Made by a program: the position numbers and the translations under genes. Of a stretch of DNA of 64,000 nt, positions 63,787 through 64,000 are shown one piece after another. The DNA lies in contig NZ_JAHSTV010000004.1 of the NCBI RefSeq assembly GCF_019145235.1, forward strand, positions 62,001 to 126,000, written 5' to 3'. The notes beneath the pieces are model-generated. The model ran no database searches and was not told the DNA's origin. It saw only the letters and a list, made by a program, of their open reading frames with translations. Source of the DNA: Pseudomonas farris (GTDB lineage Bacteria > Pseudomonadota > Gammaproteobacteria > Pseudomonadales > Pseudomonadaceae). The first letter of the stretch is position 1. Each line of letters starts with the position of its first letter.

Positions 63787-64000
63787 ATGAAACGTTTGGA
63801 AGGAAAAAGCGCCCTGATCACCGGTTCTGCCAGAGGCATCGGGAGAACGTTCGCGCAAGCCTATATCCGCGAAGGCGCTACGGTCGCGATCGCAGACATC
63901 AACCTGGAACGCGCGCAAACCACCGCGGCCGAACTGGGGCCGAATGCCTATGCGGTCGAGATGGACGTGACTGATCAGCAGTCAATCGACGGCGCCATCG
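63787..64000 (+). CDS. SDR-family polyol dehydrogenase, 5' part (SmoS-like)
   Basis: The first 71 residues are visible; the gene runs off the right edge. The NAD site SALITGSARGIGRTFAQAYI and DMDV-type motif (YAVEMDVTDQQS) place it in the classical short-chain dehydrogenases, most like sorbitol (L-iditol) dehydrogenase SmoS. It probably oxidises the polyol imported by the upstream transporter. Confidence 0.85.
   Translation, partial: MKRLEGKSALITGSARGIGRTFAQAYIREGATVAIADINLERAQTTAAELGPNAYAVEMDVTDQQSIDGAI

Overview
The window reads as the chromosome of a Pseudomonas fluorescens-group bacterium. The core genes are typical of that group: an MvaU-type H-NS-like protein, AhpC/AhpF, Gor, GalU, Hpd, ModABC and TopIB. 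Core spacers carry the paired REP sequence of these species (GTGGGAGCGGGCTTGCTCGCGA and its inverse), and short DUF6124 and DUF1883 proteins are present.

Core part 1 (1-35.6 kb). A chemoreceptor fragment is followed by a glycerate/sugar-diacid locus (glycerate kinase, CdaR-type regulator, MFS permease), a DUF6124 gene with a long structured leader, an aldo/keto reductase, RarD, Hpd, a DMT exporter with a divergent LysR regulator, a CSS-motif EAL phosphodiesterase, MvaU, glyoxalase I and the ahpF/ahpC peroxide genes. A divergent recombinase/coiled-coil pair resembling the TnpS/TnpT cointegrate-resolution proteins of Tn4651-type transposons sits between ahpC and gor. Then come gor, galU, several small envelope proteins, an alkylation-repair cluster (2OG oxygenase, AlkB, Ada), AcuI, nitronate monooxygenase, modABC behind a perfect ModE-type operator, topoisomerase IB and four small genes of unknown function.

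Accessory part (35.7-60.44 kb). This region looks like two integrative elements in tandem at the 3' end of tRNA-Leu(UAA). Three tRNA-3'-end-like sequences (35705, 45071, 60444) delimit them. Element A (about 9.4 kb) is decaying. It holds IS66, IS5, IS30 and IS3 remnants, a 137-bp MITE-like element, an RND pump fragment, a sirtuin gene and a tightly packed six-gene operon (phosphodiesterase, TauE/SafE exporter, HAD phosphatase, EamA exporter, enolase-superfamily epimerase, metallophosphoesterase) in which three genes are broken. Its own integrase survives only as an N-terminal stub cut by the IS3 element. Element B (about 15.4 kb) has an intact P4-type integrase, an AlpA-like regulator, a TOPRIM/P-loop replication protein and cargo: a Ser/Thr kinase, GIY-YIG, HNH and DUF4365 proteins, a frameshifted second recombinase and unknown membrane proteins. 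Its spacers carry a degenerate repeat family that I did not notice in the core.

Core part 2 (60.44-64 kb). tRNA-Leu, tRNA-Cys, an AraC/MtlR-type regulator, and a divergent polyol locus (ABC substrate-binding protein, then a sorbitol-dehydrogenase-like SDR cut by the window end) with a perfect 15-bp inverted repeat between regulator and operon.

Strengths: most core calls rest on clear family signatures. Limits: no database search was possible, so unknown small genes, att boundaries and frameshifts are judged by eye, and some frameshifts could be sequencing errors.
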